NCBI GenBank assembly: GCA_020073305.1
Contig: JAIQFK010000003.1
Coordinates: 186,001-250,000, forward strand
DNA from: Terriglobia bacterium
GTDB taxonomy: Bacteria; Acidobacteriota; Terriglobia; Bryobacterales; Bryobacteraceae
DNA: 64,000 bases
Direction: 5' to 3'
Shown here: one piece after another, positions 8,903-17,434 of the stretch
How positions within the stretch are numbered: the first letter of the stretch is position 1
Layout: each line of letters starts with the position of its first letter
The notes under the pieces: generated by a model
The model's database searches: none
What the model saw: only the letters and a program-made list of their open reading frames with translations
Told to the model about the DNA's origin: nothing
Program-made: the position numbers and the translations under genes

Positions 8903-10010
8903 AGGTCTTCACGGTTTCCAGATTGCACAGGTGGCGCATGATGGGGTACTCGTCCGTGATCCCGTTGGCTCCCAGCAGATCGCGGCTTAGCCGCGCGCAT
9001 TCGAGCGCGATGGCCACGTTGTTGCGCTTGAGCATGGAGATGTGCGCGGGCTCGATCCTGCCTTGATCCTTGAGGCGCCCGGCATGCACGGCCAGCAGTT
9101 GTGCCTTGGTGATCTCTGTAATCATCCAGGCCAGCTTCTCCTGCACCAGCTGGTGCGAAGCGATGGGCCGGTCATCGAATTGTTTGCGGACGATCGAGTA
9201 TTGGCGGGCGGTTTCGTAACAGTCCATGGCCGCGCCGATCACGCCCCAGCCGATTCCGTAGCGCGCCTGAGAGAGGCACGATAGCGGACCCTTGAGACCC
9301 TTGGCTCCCGGTAGCATGGCGGACGCGGGAACGCGGCAATCGGCCAGCGCAAGGCTTGAAGTAATCGACGCGCGCATGGACCATTTGCCGTGAATGTCGG
9401 AGGTGGTGTAGCCCGGCGTGTCTTTCTCCACCAGGAATCCACGGACAGTGCCGCCGTCATCCACGGCGCGCGCCCACACGATGGCCACGTGCGCCGGAGT
9501 GCCGTTGGTGATCCAGGTTTTTTCGCCGTTGAGCATCCAGCAGTCTCCTTGGCGGCGAGCCGTAGTCTTCATGCCCGCTGGATTTGAGCCGAAACCCGGC
9601 TCCGTGAGGCCGAAGCAGCCTACGGCTTCGCCTGACTGCAATTTCGGCAGCCATTTCTGCTTTTGTTCCTCGGAACCGTACGTCAGAATGGGATACATCA
9701 CCAGCGCGCCCTGCACCGAAACGAAGCTGCGCAGGCCTGAGTCGCCTCGCTCGAGCTCCTGCATGATCAGCCCGTATTCGACGTTGGACATGCCGGCGCA
9801 ACCGTAGCCTTCGAGATTCGCGCCCAGAAACCCGAGCCGCCCAAGTTCCGGAATCAGATCGGAAGGGAACCGGGCATCGCGAAAGCAGTCTCGAATGACC
9901 GGTATCACGCGGTCTTCGACAAACTGGCGGGCCGTCTGCCGCACCAACAGTTCCTGTTCGTTAAACAACGAGTCAACGTGCAGGTAGTCTACGCCGCGAA
10001 AGGGCTGCAT
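8832..10010 (-). CDS. gcdH: Glutaryl-CoA dehydrogenase-like acyl-CoA dehydrogenase
   Basis: 392-residue FAD flavoprotein. FAD/substrate motifs are FGLTEPGFGSNPAGM (about 133-147) and WITNGTPAHVAIVWAR. The C-terminal TYEGTDHIHALVIGERVTG contains the base Glu in the YEGT position typical of glutaryl-CoA dehydrogenases (lysine/tryptophan degradation, oxidative decarboxylation to crotonyl-CoA). Length fits the family. The start has no good Shine-Dalgarno; TATAGA lies 8 bases before the ATG on the minus strand, so the mRNA may have almost no leader. It overlaps the downstream membrane gene. Glutaryl specificity is likely, not proven. Confidence 0.88.
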   Translation of the reverse strand: MQPFRGVDYLHVDSLFNEQELLVRQTARQFVEDRVIPVIRDCFRDARFPSDLIPELGRLGFLGANLEGYGCAGMSNVEYGLIMQELERGDSGLRSFVSVQGALVMYPILTYGSEEQKQKWLPKLQSGEAVGCFGLTEPGFGSNPAGMKTTARRQGDCWMLNGEKTWITNGTPAHVAIVWARAVDDGGTVRGFLVEKDTPGYTTSDIHGKWSMRASITSSLALADCRVPASAMLPGAKGLKGPLSCLSQARYGIGWGVIGAAMDCYETARQYSIVRKQFDDRPIASHQLVQEKLAWMITEITKAQLLAVHAGRLKDQGRIEPAHISMLKRNNVAIALECARLSRDLLGANGITDEYPIMRHLCNLETVKTYEGTDHIHALVIGERVTGIPAYK

Positions 10011-10133
10011 GTATTTTCTCTATAGTGGCACAAAGAAACGGGCTGTAAGGCGGTGATGCCAAGGGATGGGCAGAGAGGGCTTGCCACCCGCAGGCCACGG
10101 GCGTATCATCACCCCAACAATGGAGGCCCTGAT

Positions 10134-10979
10134 ATGTTGGCCTGTCGGATACGATTCCCCCTGACACTCGCGCTTGCGTGCGTCTTGTTCAGTGGGCCTG
10201 CGGCCTGGGCCCAGAGCCTGACCTGCTCCGAAATGGAAGAATTCTTGCGCCTTGGAAAAATCCTACAGCAGAGAAATATTCCCAAAGGCGTCACGCTACC
10301 CACCCGGGCGACGTTGGAGTACAACGGCAGGCGGCACGATGCCGCCGTTCAGACGGTCGATATCTCGAAACCTTCGTTCCAAACCACGAAGGGTACCGAG
10401 CTGAATTTCAGGGATTTTTGGGGGTACAACGTGGCCGGGTACGAGCTGGCCAAGATTCTGGAACTCAACATGGTGCCTCCTTACGTCGCGCGGACTGTCG
10501 GTGGGCATCAGGCTTCATTGTCCTGGTGGGTCGACGGCGCGATCATGGAGCTGGACAGGAGGAACCGGAAGATGGAGCCGCCGGACCTCGGCGGTTGGAA
10601 CAAACAGATGTACGCAGTCCGAGTCTGGCACCAGCTCATCTTCGATGCCGATCCAAACCTCACGAACTTACTCATCAGCACGGATTGGCAGCTCTGGATC
10701 ATCGACTGCACCCGCGCCTTTCGCACCCGCAAGGATCTCGGCGACCCCAAGGATCTCGTGCAGTGCGATCGCAAATTGCTGGCAAAGCTCCGCACGCTGG
10801 ACAAAGACGAGCTAAATCAGAAACTATCGCACTGGCTCAGGAAGTCGGAAATCGACGCCCTGGTCGTTCGTGCATCCAAAATTGTCGACTTTTTCGACAA
10901 AGAGGTCGCCGCGAAGGGTGAAGGCGCCGTGCTGTACGACGTCCCGAGGACATCGCAACCCTGCGGCGCAGGCCTCTAG
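10134..10979 (+). CDS. Exported protein with HipA/PI3K/Fam20C-like kinase fold
   Basis: 281 residues from ATG 10134, chosen because GGAGG (10122-10126) is well spaced and the protein then begins with a clean signal peptide (MLACRIRFPLTLALAC ... AWA, then QSLT). The body shows kinase-like landmarks: YELAKILELNMVPPYVAR, the family 'E-AAY-LD-LLGL-VPP' region; LSWWVDGA; then LIFDADPNLTNLLI and LWIIDCTRAF, which match the catalytic D-x-N-x-x-N and metal-binding I-D blocks of the HipA/PI3-4-kinase/Fam20 fold. An exported kinase is unusual in bacteria. No substrate can be named. Fold assignment is by motif reading, moderately sure. Confidence 0.6.
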   Translation: MLACRIRFPLTLALACVLFSGPAAWAQSLTCSEMEEFLRLGKILQQRNIPKGVTLPTRATLEYNGRRHDAAVQTVDISKPSFQTTKGTELNFRDFWGYNVAGYELAKILELNMVPPYVARTVGGHQASLSWWVDGAIMELDRRNRKMEPPDLGGWNKQMYAVRVWHQLIFDADPNLTNLLISTDWQLWIIDCTRAFRTRKDLGDPKDLVQCDRKLLAKLRTLDKDELNQKLSHWLRKSEIDALVVRASKIVDFFDKEVAAKGEGAVLYDVPRTSQPCGAGL

Positions 10980-11041
10980 GCCGGCTGCGATCACAGGATC
11001 AACCTTCGGTTCCACGATATATTGGATTCGTCGAAAATCGT

Positions 11042-13687
11042 ATGGGCAGATCTTGTTCGAACCTCCTGCAGCTCTTATTCATTGGTGGAACAGTTGTTAT
11101 GGCAAGGGCTGCGGATCCGCCCTCGTCCACGATTTTGCTGAACGGTCCGTGGGCGCTTCAGTCTTCCTGCGCGATGAAGGCCGGGGGTGCCGAGATCTCG
11201 GCCACCGGCTTCGAGACCCAGGGCTGGCACCGGACGGAGGTGCCGTCCACGGTGGTGGCGGCCCTGGTTGCCGACAAGACGTATCCCGATCCGTATTTCG
11301 GCATGAACCTGCGCTCGTTTTCCGGCGTGAATTACCGGATCGGCGCCATGTTCTCCAACCTTGCCATGCCGGACGACAGCCCCTTCCGGTGCTCGTGGTG
11401 GTATCGGGCCGAATTCAAGATTCCGCCGGGTTACAAAGAGAAGACCGCGTGGCTGCATTTCGACGGGATCAACTACCGCGCCAACGTGTGGCTGAACGGG
11501 AAGCAGTTGGCGGATGCCAAAGACATGGTGGGCACTTTCCGCGCTTTCGAGTTCGACGTCAGCAACCTGATCGAACGCAGCAGAGCCAACGCGCTGGCGG
11601 TGGAAGTGTTCGCTCCGGAGAAAGACAGCCTCGCTCTTACCTGGGTTGACTGGAATCCGGCGCCGCCGGACAAGGACATGGGCCTGTGGAAGGACGTGTA
11701 TCTCACGGGCAGCGGCCCGGTCACGTTGCGCCATCCTTTCGTCAGTTCGAAGCTCGGTGAGGATTACAAGACGGCGGACCTGACCGTGTCCGCCGATGTG
11801 CACAACGCATCCGATCGCACGGTAGACGGCGTGCTGAATGCCGAGATTGGCCCCATCCGGCTAAGCCAGCCGGTGCAGCTTGCCGCGTCCGAGACAAAGA
11901 AGATTCGTTTTGAGCCCGGCCAGTATTCGCAATTGAAATTGCAGAGCCCGAACTTGTGGTGGCCCTACCAGATGGGTGCACAAGACCTGTACACCGCCCG
12001 GCTGGAATTCCAGAGCGGCGGTCAGGCCTCGGATGCGATCACGGTCCAGTTCGGAATCCGCGAGGTGACATCGGAGATGACAAGCACCGGCGCGCGTCTT
12101 TTCCGGATCAACGGCAAGAAGATTCTCATCCTCGGCGCCGCTTGGACGCCGGACATGTTGCTGCGGTGGTCGGCACAGAAGGCGGAAGCCGAGCTGCGTT
12201 ATGTCAAGGACATGGGGCTGAACACCATCCGGCTGGAAGGCAAGATGGAGCGCGACGAGTTTTTCGACATGGCCGACCGCATGGGAATTCTCATCATGCC
12301 GGGATGGTGCTGCTGCGATTTTTGGGAACGCTGGCGGCAGTGGCAGCCGGAGCACCACAAGATTGCCGGAGCCTCACTGGAGCATGAACTGCAGCGGTTG
12401 CGCAATCATCCCAGCGTTTTCGTGTGGCTCAATGCCAGCGACGGCCCGCCCCCGGCCAACGTCGAGAGGATGTACCTCGACATCATTAAGGACCAGGAGT
12501 GGCCCAACCCGACGATTTCCTCTGCTGCCGCCGATTCCACCACCGTGACCGGCCCTTCCGGCGTGAAGATGCCAGGGCCTTACGATTACGAGCCGCCGAA
12601 CTACTGGCTGGTGGACAAAGAAGCCGGCGGCGCCTATGGCTTCAACACCGAAACCAGTCCCGGCCCGGCGATTCCCCCTCTCGAGAGCCTGAAGCGATTT
12701 CTGCCCGCCGATCACCTCTGGCCCATCGACTCGGTTTGGAATTATCACGCCGGCGGCGAACGCTTCATGACCATGAGCGTTTACCTGAAAGGAATGGAGG
12801 GCCGCTACGGCAAGGCGGAAAACCTCGAGGACTTTCTCCGCAAATCACAGGCCATGGCGTATGAGGGACAGCGAGCCATGTTTGAGGCGTATGCCCGCAA
12901 CAAGTACACCTCCACGGGCGTGATCCAGTGGATGCTCAACAACGCGTGGCCGTCGCTCATTTGGCATCTCTACGACTTTTACCTGGTTCCGGCGGGCGGC
13001 TACTTCGGCACCAAGAAAGCGTGCGAGCCGGTGCACGTGCAGTATTCCTACGACGACAACTCCGTGGCGGTGGTTAACAGCAAGTACGAGCCCCTGGCCG
13101 GCATCACGGCCGCCGCGAAGATCTATAGCCTGGATGGCGCCGAGAAGTATTCGCATGACGTCAAACTGGAAGTGCCGGCGGACGGCAGCGTGAAGGCGTT
13201 CGACCTGCCGGCGCCGGACCAGTGGGGCACCACTTATTTTCTACAGCTCAGTCTGCACGATGCCGCAGGCAAGCGGGTCAGCGACAACTTCTACTGGTTG
13301 TCGACCAAGCCCGATACGCTGGACTGGAAGAAAAGGCGCGGCACCGCGTACACGCCGCAAAAGGATTACGGAGACGTCACCGCGCTGAACCAACTGCCTG
13401 CCGTGAAGCTGGTGCTGCACGAGACCGTGAAACACCACGGGAACAGCGGATCGATGCGCGTCACGCTGCGAAATCCGGGCAAGGAGGTGGCCTTCATGGT
13501 GCACCTGCGGCTCACCCGGGGCAAAGGTGGCGAGGATGTGGCGCCCGTTTTCTGGGACGACAACTACGTCACGCTGCTGCCGGGAGAACACCGCGAACTG
13601 ACGGCCACGTATGAAGCTTCCGCCCTCGCAGGCACGGCGCCGGTAGTGGAAGTGGATGGGTGGAATGTCGGGTCCACCCAGCGCTAG
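11042..13687 (+). CDS. Glycoside hydrolase family 2, exo-beta-D-glucosaminidase-like
   Basis: 881-residue exported enzyme with an N-terminal hydrophobic leader (LLQLLFIGGTVVMARA). GH2 order is visible: sugar-binding jelly roll (WLHFDGINYRANVWLNGKQL), Ig-like domain, TIM barrel (LGLNTIRLEGKMERDEFFD variant), then C-terminal beta domains. The catalytic pair resembles CsxA-type exo-glucosaminidases rather than beta-galactosidase/mannosidase: Asp in WLNASDGPPPAN (about 466) as acid/base and Glu in FNTETSPGP (about 537) as nucleophile, with spacing like the reported D469/E541 of Amycolatopsis CsxA. Predicted to release GlcN from chitosan oligomers; other exo-glycans are possible. Confidence 0.87.
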   Translation: MGRSCSNLLQLLFIGGTVVMARAADPPSSTILLNGPWALQSSCAMKAGGAEISATGFETQGWHRTEVPSTVVAALVADKTYPDPYFGMNLRSFSGVNYRIGAMFSNLAMPDDSPFRCSWWYRAEFKIPPGYKEKTAWLHFDGINYRANVWLNGKQLADAKDMVGTFRAFEFDVSNLIERSRANALAVEVFAPEKDSLALTWVDWNPAPPDKDMGLWKDVYLTGSGPVTLRHPFVSSKLGEDYKTADLTVSADVHNASDRTVDGVLNAEIGPIRLSQPVQLAASETKKIRFEPGQYSQLKLQSPNLWWPYQMGAQDLYTARLEFQSGGQASDAITVQFGIREVTSEMTSTGARLFRINGKKILILGAAWTPDMLLRWSAQKAEAELRYVKDMGLNTIRLEGKMERDEFFDMADRMGILIMPGWCCCDFWERWRQWQPEHHKIAGASLEHELQRLRNHPSVFVWLNASDGPPPANVERMYLDIIKDQEWPNPTISSAAADSTTVTGPSGVKMPGPYDYEPPNYWLVDKEAGGAYGFNTETSPGPAIPPLESLKRFLPADHLWPIDSVWNYHAGGERFMTMSVYLKGMEGRYGKAENLEDFLRKSQAMAYEGQRAMFEAYARNKYTSTGVIQWMLNNAWPSLIWHLYDFYLVPAGGYFGTKKACEPVHVQYSYDDNSVAVVNSKYEPLAGITAAAKIYSLDGAEKYSHDVKLEVPADGSVKAFDLPAPDQWGTTYFLQLSLHDAAGKRVSDNFYWLSTKPDTLDWKKRRGTAYTPQKDYGDVTALNQLPAVKLVLHETVKHHGNSGSMRVTLRNPGKEVAFMVHLRLTRGKGGEDVAPVFWDDNYVTLLPGEHRELTATYEASALAGTAPVVEVDGWNVGSTQR

Positions 13688-13689
13688 TC

Positions 13690-14010
13690 CTAAAAATCGC
13701 GAATCATTCCCCACACATCATCGGATTTGTGGGCCGCAAGCGCATCCACTGGCCCACATGCGTTCGAGCACTGATGCGCGAAGTAGATGTTGCGGAAACA
13801 GCGCAGGACGTTTTCATTCGCCTGCGCCAGAGTTGCACAGGGCCACGTCCCCGCCACTCGGCTGCCCCAGTAAAGAGCAAGCCAGCCCGAATTCGCTGCC
13901 TTTACTAAAAGGTGGACCGGCCCGTCCTTGGTCTGATGGATGAAACTGATTGGCGCGCTGGCCAAGATGCTGACAGTCTGAACTTGCATAGACTTCGTCC
14001 CGGATCTCAT
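13690..14010 (-). CDS. Hypothetical protein, 106 aa
   Basis: Fills most of a 425-base gap between convergent and divergent neighbours. The translation has ordinary composition (several Cys, Trp and Asn; no Arg/Pro excess as in shadow frames) and GC-rich third positions. It begins MRSGTKSMQVQTVSILASAP and ends WGMIRDF. AGGAG lies about 13 bases upstream, too far for an ideal ribosome site. No family recognised. It ends 2 bases after the convergent GH2 stop. Could be a real small gene or chance. Confidence 0.4.
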   Translation of the reverse strand: MRSGTKSMQVQTVSILASAPISFIHQTKDGPVHLLVKAANSGWLALYWGSRVAGTWPCATLAQANENVLRCFRNIYFAHQCSNACGPVDALAAHKSDDVWGMIRDF

Positions 14011-14112
14011 GGATTGAGATTCTGCTCCTCATACGGATAGTGATCCGTGGAGCGCAATCGTTTCGTGGCGCCAACAGCAAAAAGCGTGCGAACCTGATCG
14101 AAGGAGTCAAAC

Positions 14113-14757
14113 ATGCGAATCGGAATTCTTGGAACGGGCGACGTCGGACGCGCCCTCGGGAAAGGCTTTGCGATGTTGGGCCACGAGGTGAAGATGGGTT
14201 CTCGTGACGCCCATAACGAAAAGGCGGAGGCGTGGGCCGCGGAGACCGGGCCGCTCGCATCCACGGGCGACTTTGGCGAGACCGGGCAGTTTGCCGAGAT
14301 GGCCGTGCTGGCCACGCTGTGGAGCGGCACGGAAAACGTGCTGCGCCTCGCGGGCGCCCGGCAACTCGCGGGCAAGGTGCTGATCGATGCCACCAATCCG
14401 CTGGCGTTTGCTCCCGGGGCGCCGCCGGCATTGGCGCTCGGCCATAGCGACTCGGGAGGTGAACAGGTGCAGCGCTGGGCGCCTGAAGCCCGCGTGGTCA
14501 AAGCCTTCAACACCGTGGGCTACGCGCACATGGTGAAGCCGCAGTTTCCGGGAGGCCCGCCCGACATGTTCATCTGCGGCAATGATGCGGCGGCGAAGTC
14601 CAGCGTGACGAACATCCTGACCGCGTTCGGCTGGAACACCATCGACATCGGCGGCATCCAGGGCTCCCGCCTGCTCGAGCCCATGTGTATTCTGTGGGTG
14701 CTGTACGGCATCCGCACCAACACGTGGAATCACGCGTTCAAATTGCTCAAGAAGTGA
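14113..14757 (+). CDS. NADPH-dependent F420 reductase-like oxidoreductase
   Basis: 214 residues. The N-terminal Rossmann motif GILGTGDVGRALGKGFAMLGHEV is followed by GSRDA, the NADP-phosphate-binding region of F420:NADP oxidoreductases. Further conserved blocks are VLIDATNPL and VVKAFNTVG, which define the F420_oxidored (NADP_oxidored F420-dependent) family. The real cofactor is uncertain since many family members in F420-negative bacteria use other electron acceptors. It is followed after 12 bases by an SDR gene on the same strand, probably one transcript. Confidence 0.85.
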   Translation: MRIGILGTGDVGRALGKGFAMLGHEVKMGSRDAHNEKAEAWAAETGPLASTGDFGETGQFAEMAVLATLWSGTENVLRLAGARQLAGKVLIDATNPLAFAPGAPPALALGHSDSGGEQVQRWAPEARVVKAFNTVGYAHMVKPQFPGGPPDMFICGNDAAAKSSVTNILTAFGWNTIDIGGIQGSRLLEPMCILWVLYGIRTNTWNHAFKLLKK

Positions 14758-14769
14758 CGGCCGCACCAG

Positions 14770-15468
14770 ATGGAACCGCTCGACAACAAGACGGCACTGA
14801 TTACTGGCGCCAGAGGCGGGTTGGGAACGTTTGTCACCAGGACCTTTCTCGCGGCGGGCGCCAGCGTTGCCGGTGTCTCCCGATCGATCCAGCAAGCCGA
14901 CTTTCCGGACCCGCGTTTTGCCGCCGTGCCCGGCGAACTCTCCAGCCGTGAGGCCGCCCAAGCTCTTGCGGATAGGGTGGCCCGCCGCTTTGGGCGCATC
15001 GATGTTCTGGTGCACCTGGTGGGCGGCTTCGCGGGCGGCGCGCCCGTGGGGGAGACCGACGACGCCACGCTTGAGCGAATGCTCGATCTTAACCTGCGGT
15101 CGGCGTTTCACATCTTGCGGGCGGTGATTCCGCTGATGCGTGCCGCGGGGTCCGGCCGGATCGTCGCGATTGGCAGCCGCGCGGCGGTCGAGCCGCAACC
15201 GTTCATCGCCGCCTACAGTGCGTCGAAAGCGGCGCTGGTTTCACTTATGCGGAGTGTGGCGATGGAAAACAAAGACCGCGGCGTCACGGCCAACGTGATT
15301 CTTCCGGGCACGATGGATACGCCGGCCAACCGCGCCGCCGATCCGAATGCCGACTTCGCAAAATGGATAGACCCGCAGCAGGTCGCGAATCTGTCCTTAT
15401 GGCTGTCATCAGAAGCTGCCTCCCAGGTGACGGGCGCGGTGATCCCGGTGTACGGAAAAGATCTCTGA
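14770..15468 (+). CDS. Short-chain dehydrogenase/reductase
   Basis: 232-residue classical SDR. NAD(P) loop TGARGGLGTF (about 13-22), the N-x-x-x/NLRSAF helix, and catalytic YSASKAAL with Ser upstream (GSRAAVEP). The segment from NVILPGTMDTPANR to the C-terminal GAVIPVYGKDL is typical for the family. The substrate is unknown. Cotranscription with the F420-reductase-like gene 12 bases upstream is likely. It ends 5 bases before the convergent regulator gene. Confidence 0.9.
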   Translation: MEPLDNKTALITGARGGLGTFVTRTFLAAGASVAGVSRSIQQADFPDPRFAAVPGELSSREAAQALADRVARRFGRIDVLVHLVGGFAGGAPVGETDDATLERMLDLNLRSAFHILRAVIPLMRAAGSGRIVAIGSRAAVEPQPFIAAYSASKAALVSLMRSVAMENKDRGVTANVILPGTMDTPANRAADPNADFAKWIDPQQVANLSLWLSSEAASQVTGAVIPVYGKDL

Positions 15469-15473
15469 CGCGC

Positions 15474-16340
15474 TCAGGCGGAGGCTTCGACGGTTGGGTT
15501 GTTCTGTGGCTTGTGGATGAGCTGCGCTTCTATCTTTTCGGCGATCCGTTCGGAGAGGTCCTCCTGAACGGCAAACATCTCATCGGCGGTCTGCTCGTAC
15601 ACTTCGGACCAAAGGACCGCGCCGTCGGCCACATCGATCAGTCCGGCGGAGACTCGCAGGTGATTGCCATGGGAGCGCACGGTGCCTTCGACCAGCGCGT
15701 CCACTCCCAGCCGTTCGCCGATGCTGCGAATATCGTCGGTCTTGCCTTTGAAGTGAAAAGCCGAGGTGCGCGCGACCACTCTCAGGTCCGCCATCTTGGA
15801 GAGTACGTGAATGAGCTCGTCGGTGAGGCCGTCGCTGAACCTCTCATTCTCGGCGGGTCCAACGTTGACGAAGGGCAGAACCACAACCGAGCGGCGCCTC
15901 TCGGCCGGGTCGTCCGGCCGCAACAGTTCCGGCGACGTTGCCGAGCGCGGGCGAAATACGGGAACGTAGCTACCCGACGGGAGCTCAATCACAACCGAGT
16001 CCTCGTATCCCTCGGTTTCATAGTAGAGACTCAGCTTGGCGCGCAGCCTCCGCGCCTGCACGCGAACGATGGGGTCGGTGCCGGGATTGAATGACTCGCC
16101 GCGGCCGAAAACCGTGACCCCGATCAGGTATTCCTTCAACCGGACGGAGCGATTCCGCAGCTTCTGTTCCACGGCGAATTGCAGGAAGCGGCACAGCTCC
16201 TTCGAGCGGGCAAAAATCGGGCTCTTGAGGAGCTGTTGCAACTGCCGCTCAACCGATTCCGCGGATGGCGCCGCCGCGGGCGCGGAAGGATCGCGATGAA
16301 ACGCCGGCGCTTCGGAGATTCCGTTGCCGATCGAGTGCAT
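15474..16340 (-). CDS. Short regulator: acidobacterial N-domain plus FlgO/TolB-N-like domain
   Basis: 288 residues. Residues ~25-130 form a domain frequent in acidobacterial regulators (LLKSPIFARSKELCRFLQF, LKEYLIGVTVFGR, DPIVRVQARRLRAKL, IELPSGSYVPVF). Residues ~145-270 form the FlgO/'adenylate-cyclase-associated' domain (VVVLPFVNVGP, FSDGLTDELIHVLSKM, LRVVARTSAFHFKG, LVEGTVRSHGNHLRV, DGAVLWSEVYEQ). Full-size relatives continue with TPR repeats to 600 or more residues; these are absent. A sensory or signalling role is inferred. It precedes the HD-GYP/kinase genes only in position (it lies downstream of them on the same strand, 23-base gap). Confidence 0.8.
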   Translation of the reverse strand: MHSIGNGISEAPAFHRDPSAPAAAPSAESVERQLQQLLKSPIFARSKELCRFLQFAVEQKLRNRSVRLKEYLIGVTVFGRGESFNPGTDPIVRVQARRLRAKLSLYYETEGYEDSVVIELPSGSYVPVFRPRSATSPELLRPDDPAERRRSVVVLPFVNVGPAENERFSDGLTDELIHVLSKMADLRVVARTSAFHFKGKTDDIRSIGERLGVDALVEGTVRSHGNHLRVSAGLIDVADGAVLWSEVYEQTADEMFAVQEDLSERIAEKIEAQLIHKPQNNPTVEASA

Positions 16341-16363
16341 TCCCAGTTCCTGTCGTGAGCCGC

Positions 16364-17434
16364 TTAGCTGGCCAGAATCGTTTCGCGCAGGCGCTTGGGG
16401 AGATCCTGTTTCTTATGCCACTTCAGGAAAGCTTCCACCAGGCGCGGATCAAACTGGCGGCCGCTCTGCGCGGACACTTCGACCAAGGCATCCGCCTTTG
16501 AAACCGCCGCTCGGTAGGGCCGGTCGTGAGTCAGTACATCGAAGGTGTCGGCAATGGCCACGATGCGCGCAGCCATCGGGATGGCCTGCTCGCGCAGGCT
16601 TGCGTAACCGCTACCATCCCAGCGCTCATGATGGTACAGCGCGATTTCTTCTGCCAATTGCAGCAGCGGCACCTGGCTTCCGGAGAGAATGCGCGCCCCC
16701 AGCGAGGCGTGGAGCTTCACCTGTTCGAACTCGTCTGGAGTGAGCGAACCCGGCTTGCGAAGAATGGCATCCGACACGGCGATCTTGCCGACGTCGTGAA
16801 GCGGTGCGGCCTGCCGGATCAACTCCACCTGGGCTTTAGGCAGCCCGGCGGCGCGCGCCAGAATTCCCGCCAGCTCGCCCACGCGTTTGGGATGCTCGCC
16901 CGTCGGGTCGTCACGGTACTCGGCAGCCATCGCCAGCTTCTGCAGAATCTCGACGCGCGCTTGCTCCAGTTCGCGTGTTTTTTCCTCGACCTCTTCTTCG
17001 AGAAGCTGCTTCTGATCCTGCAACCGGAGGTGCAGGTAGCGCGTCTCCAGCAGGTTCCGGATGCGCAACAGAACTTCGATGGCGTCCAGCGGCTTGGTCA
17101 GAAAATCCTTGGCCCCCGTGGTAAGCGCTTTCTGCTTGGCTTCCACGTTAATCTCCGCGGTCAGCACCAGAATCGGGAGGTACTCGCCCTCTGCCACGCG
17201 CGGACCAATCTGTTGCATCACGGCGTAGCCATCCAGGTGAGGCATGTTGAGGTCAAGCAGGATCAAGTCCGGCTGAAACTTGCCGAACATCAGCAACACC
17301 TGGCGCGAGTCCGTGGTGCTCATGACGTTGGTGTACCCGGTGGCCGCCAGCAGCCGCTCGAGCAGCATGACGTTGGCCTCCTGGTCGTCGACGATAAGGA
17401 TACGGGCGTTCTTGATGGTTTCTTCTTTAATCAT
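16364..17434 (-). CDS. Response regulator with HD-GYP domain (variant GYA)
   Basis: 356 residues: receiver domain (phospho-acceptor Asp near 61 in LILLDLNMPHLDGY), a coiled-coil linker (EEEVEEKTRELEQARVEIL), then an HD-GYP-type domain (LHDVGKIAVSD near 215; HHERWDGSGYAS near 275). HD-GYP enzymes hydrolyse c-di-GMP. Here the third letter of GYP is Ala, so activity or partner binding could differ. Its ATG overlaps the stop of the upstream hybrid kinase by four bases, making that kinase the probable partner. Confidence 0.92.
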   Translation of the reverse strand: MIKEETIKNARILIVDDQEANVMLLERLLAATGYTNVMSTTDSRQVLLMFGKFQPDLILLDLNMPHLDGYAVMQQIGPRVAEGEYLPILVLTAEINVEAKQKALTTGAKDFLTKPLDAIEVLLRIRNLLETRYLHLRLQDQKQLLEEEVEEKTRELEQARVEILQKLAMAAEYRDDPTGEHPKRVGELAGILARAAGLPKAQVELIRQAAPLHDVGKIAVSDAILRKPGSLTPDEFEQVKLHASLGARILSGSQVPLLQLAEEIALYHHERWDGSGYASLREQAIPMAARIVAIADTFDVLTHDRPYRAAVSKADALVEVSAQSGRQFDPRLVEAFLKWHKKQDLPKRLRETILAS

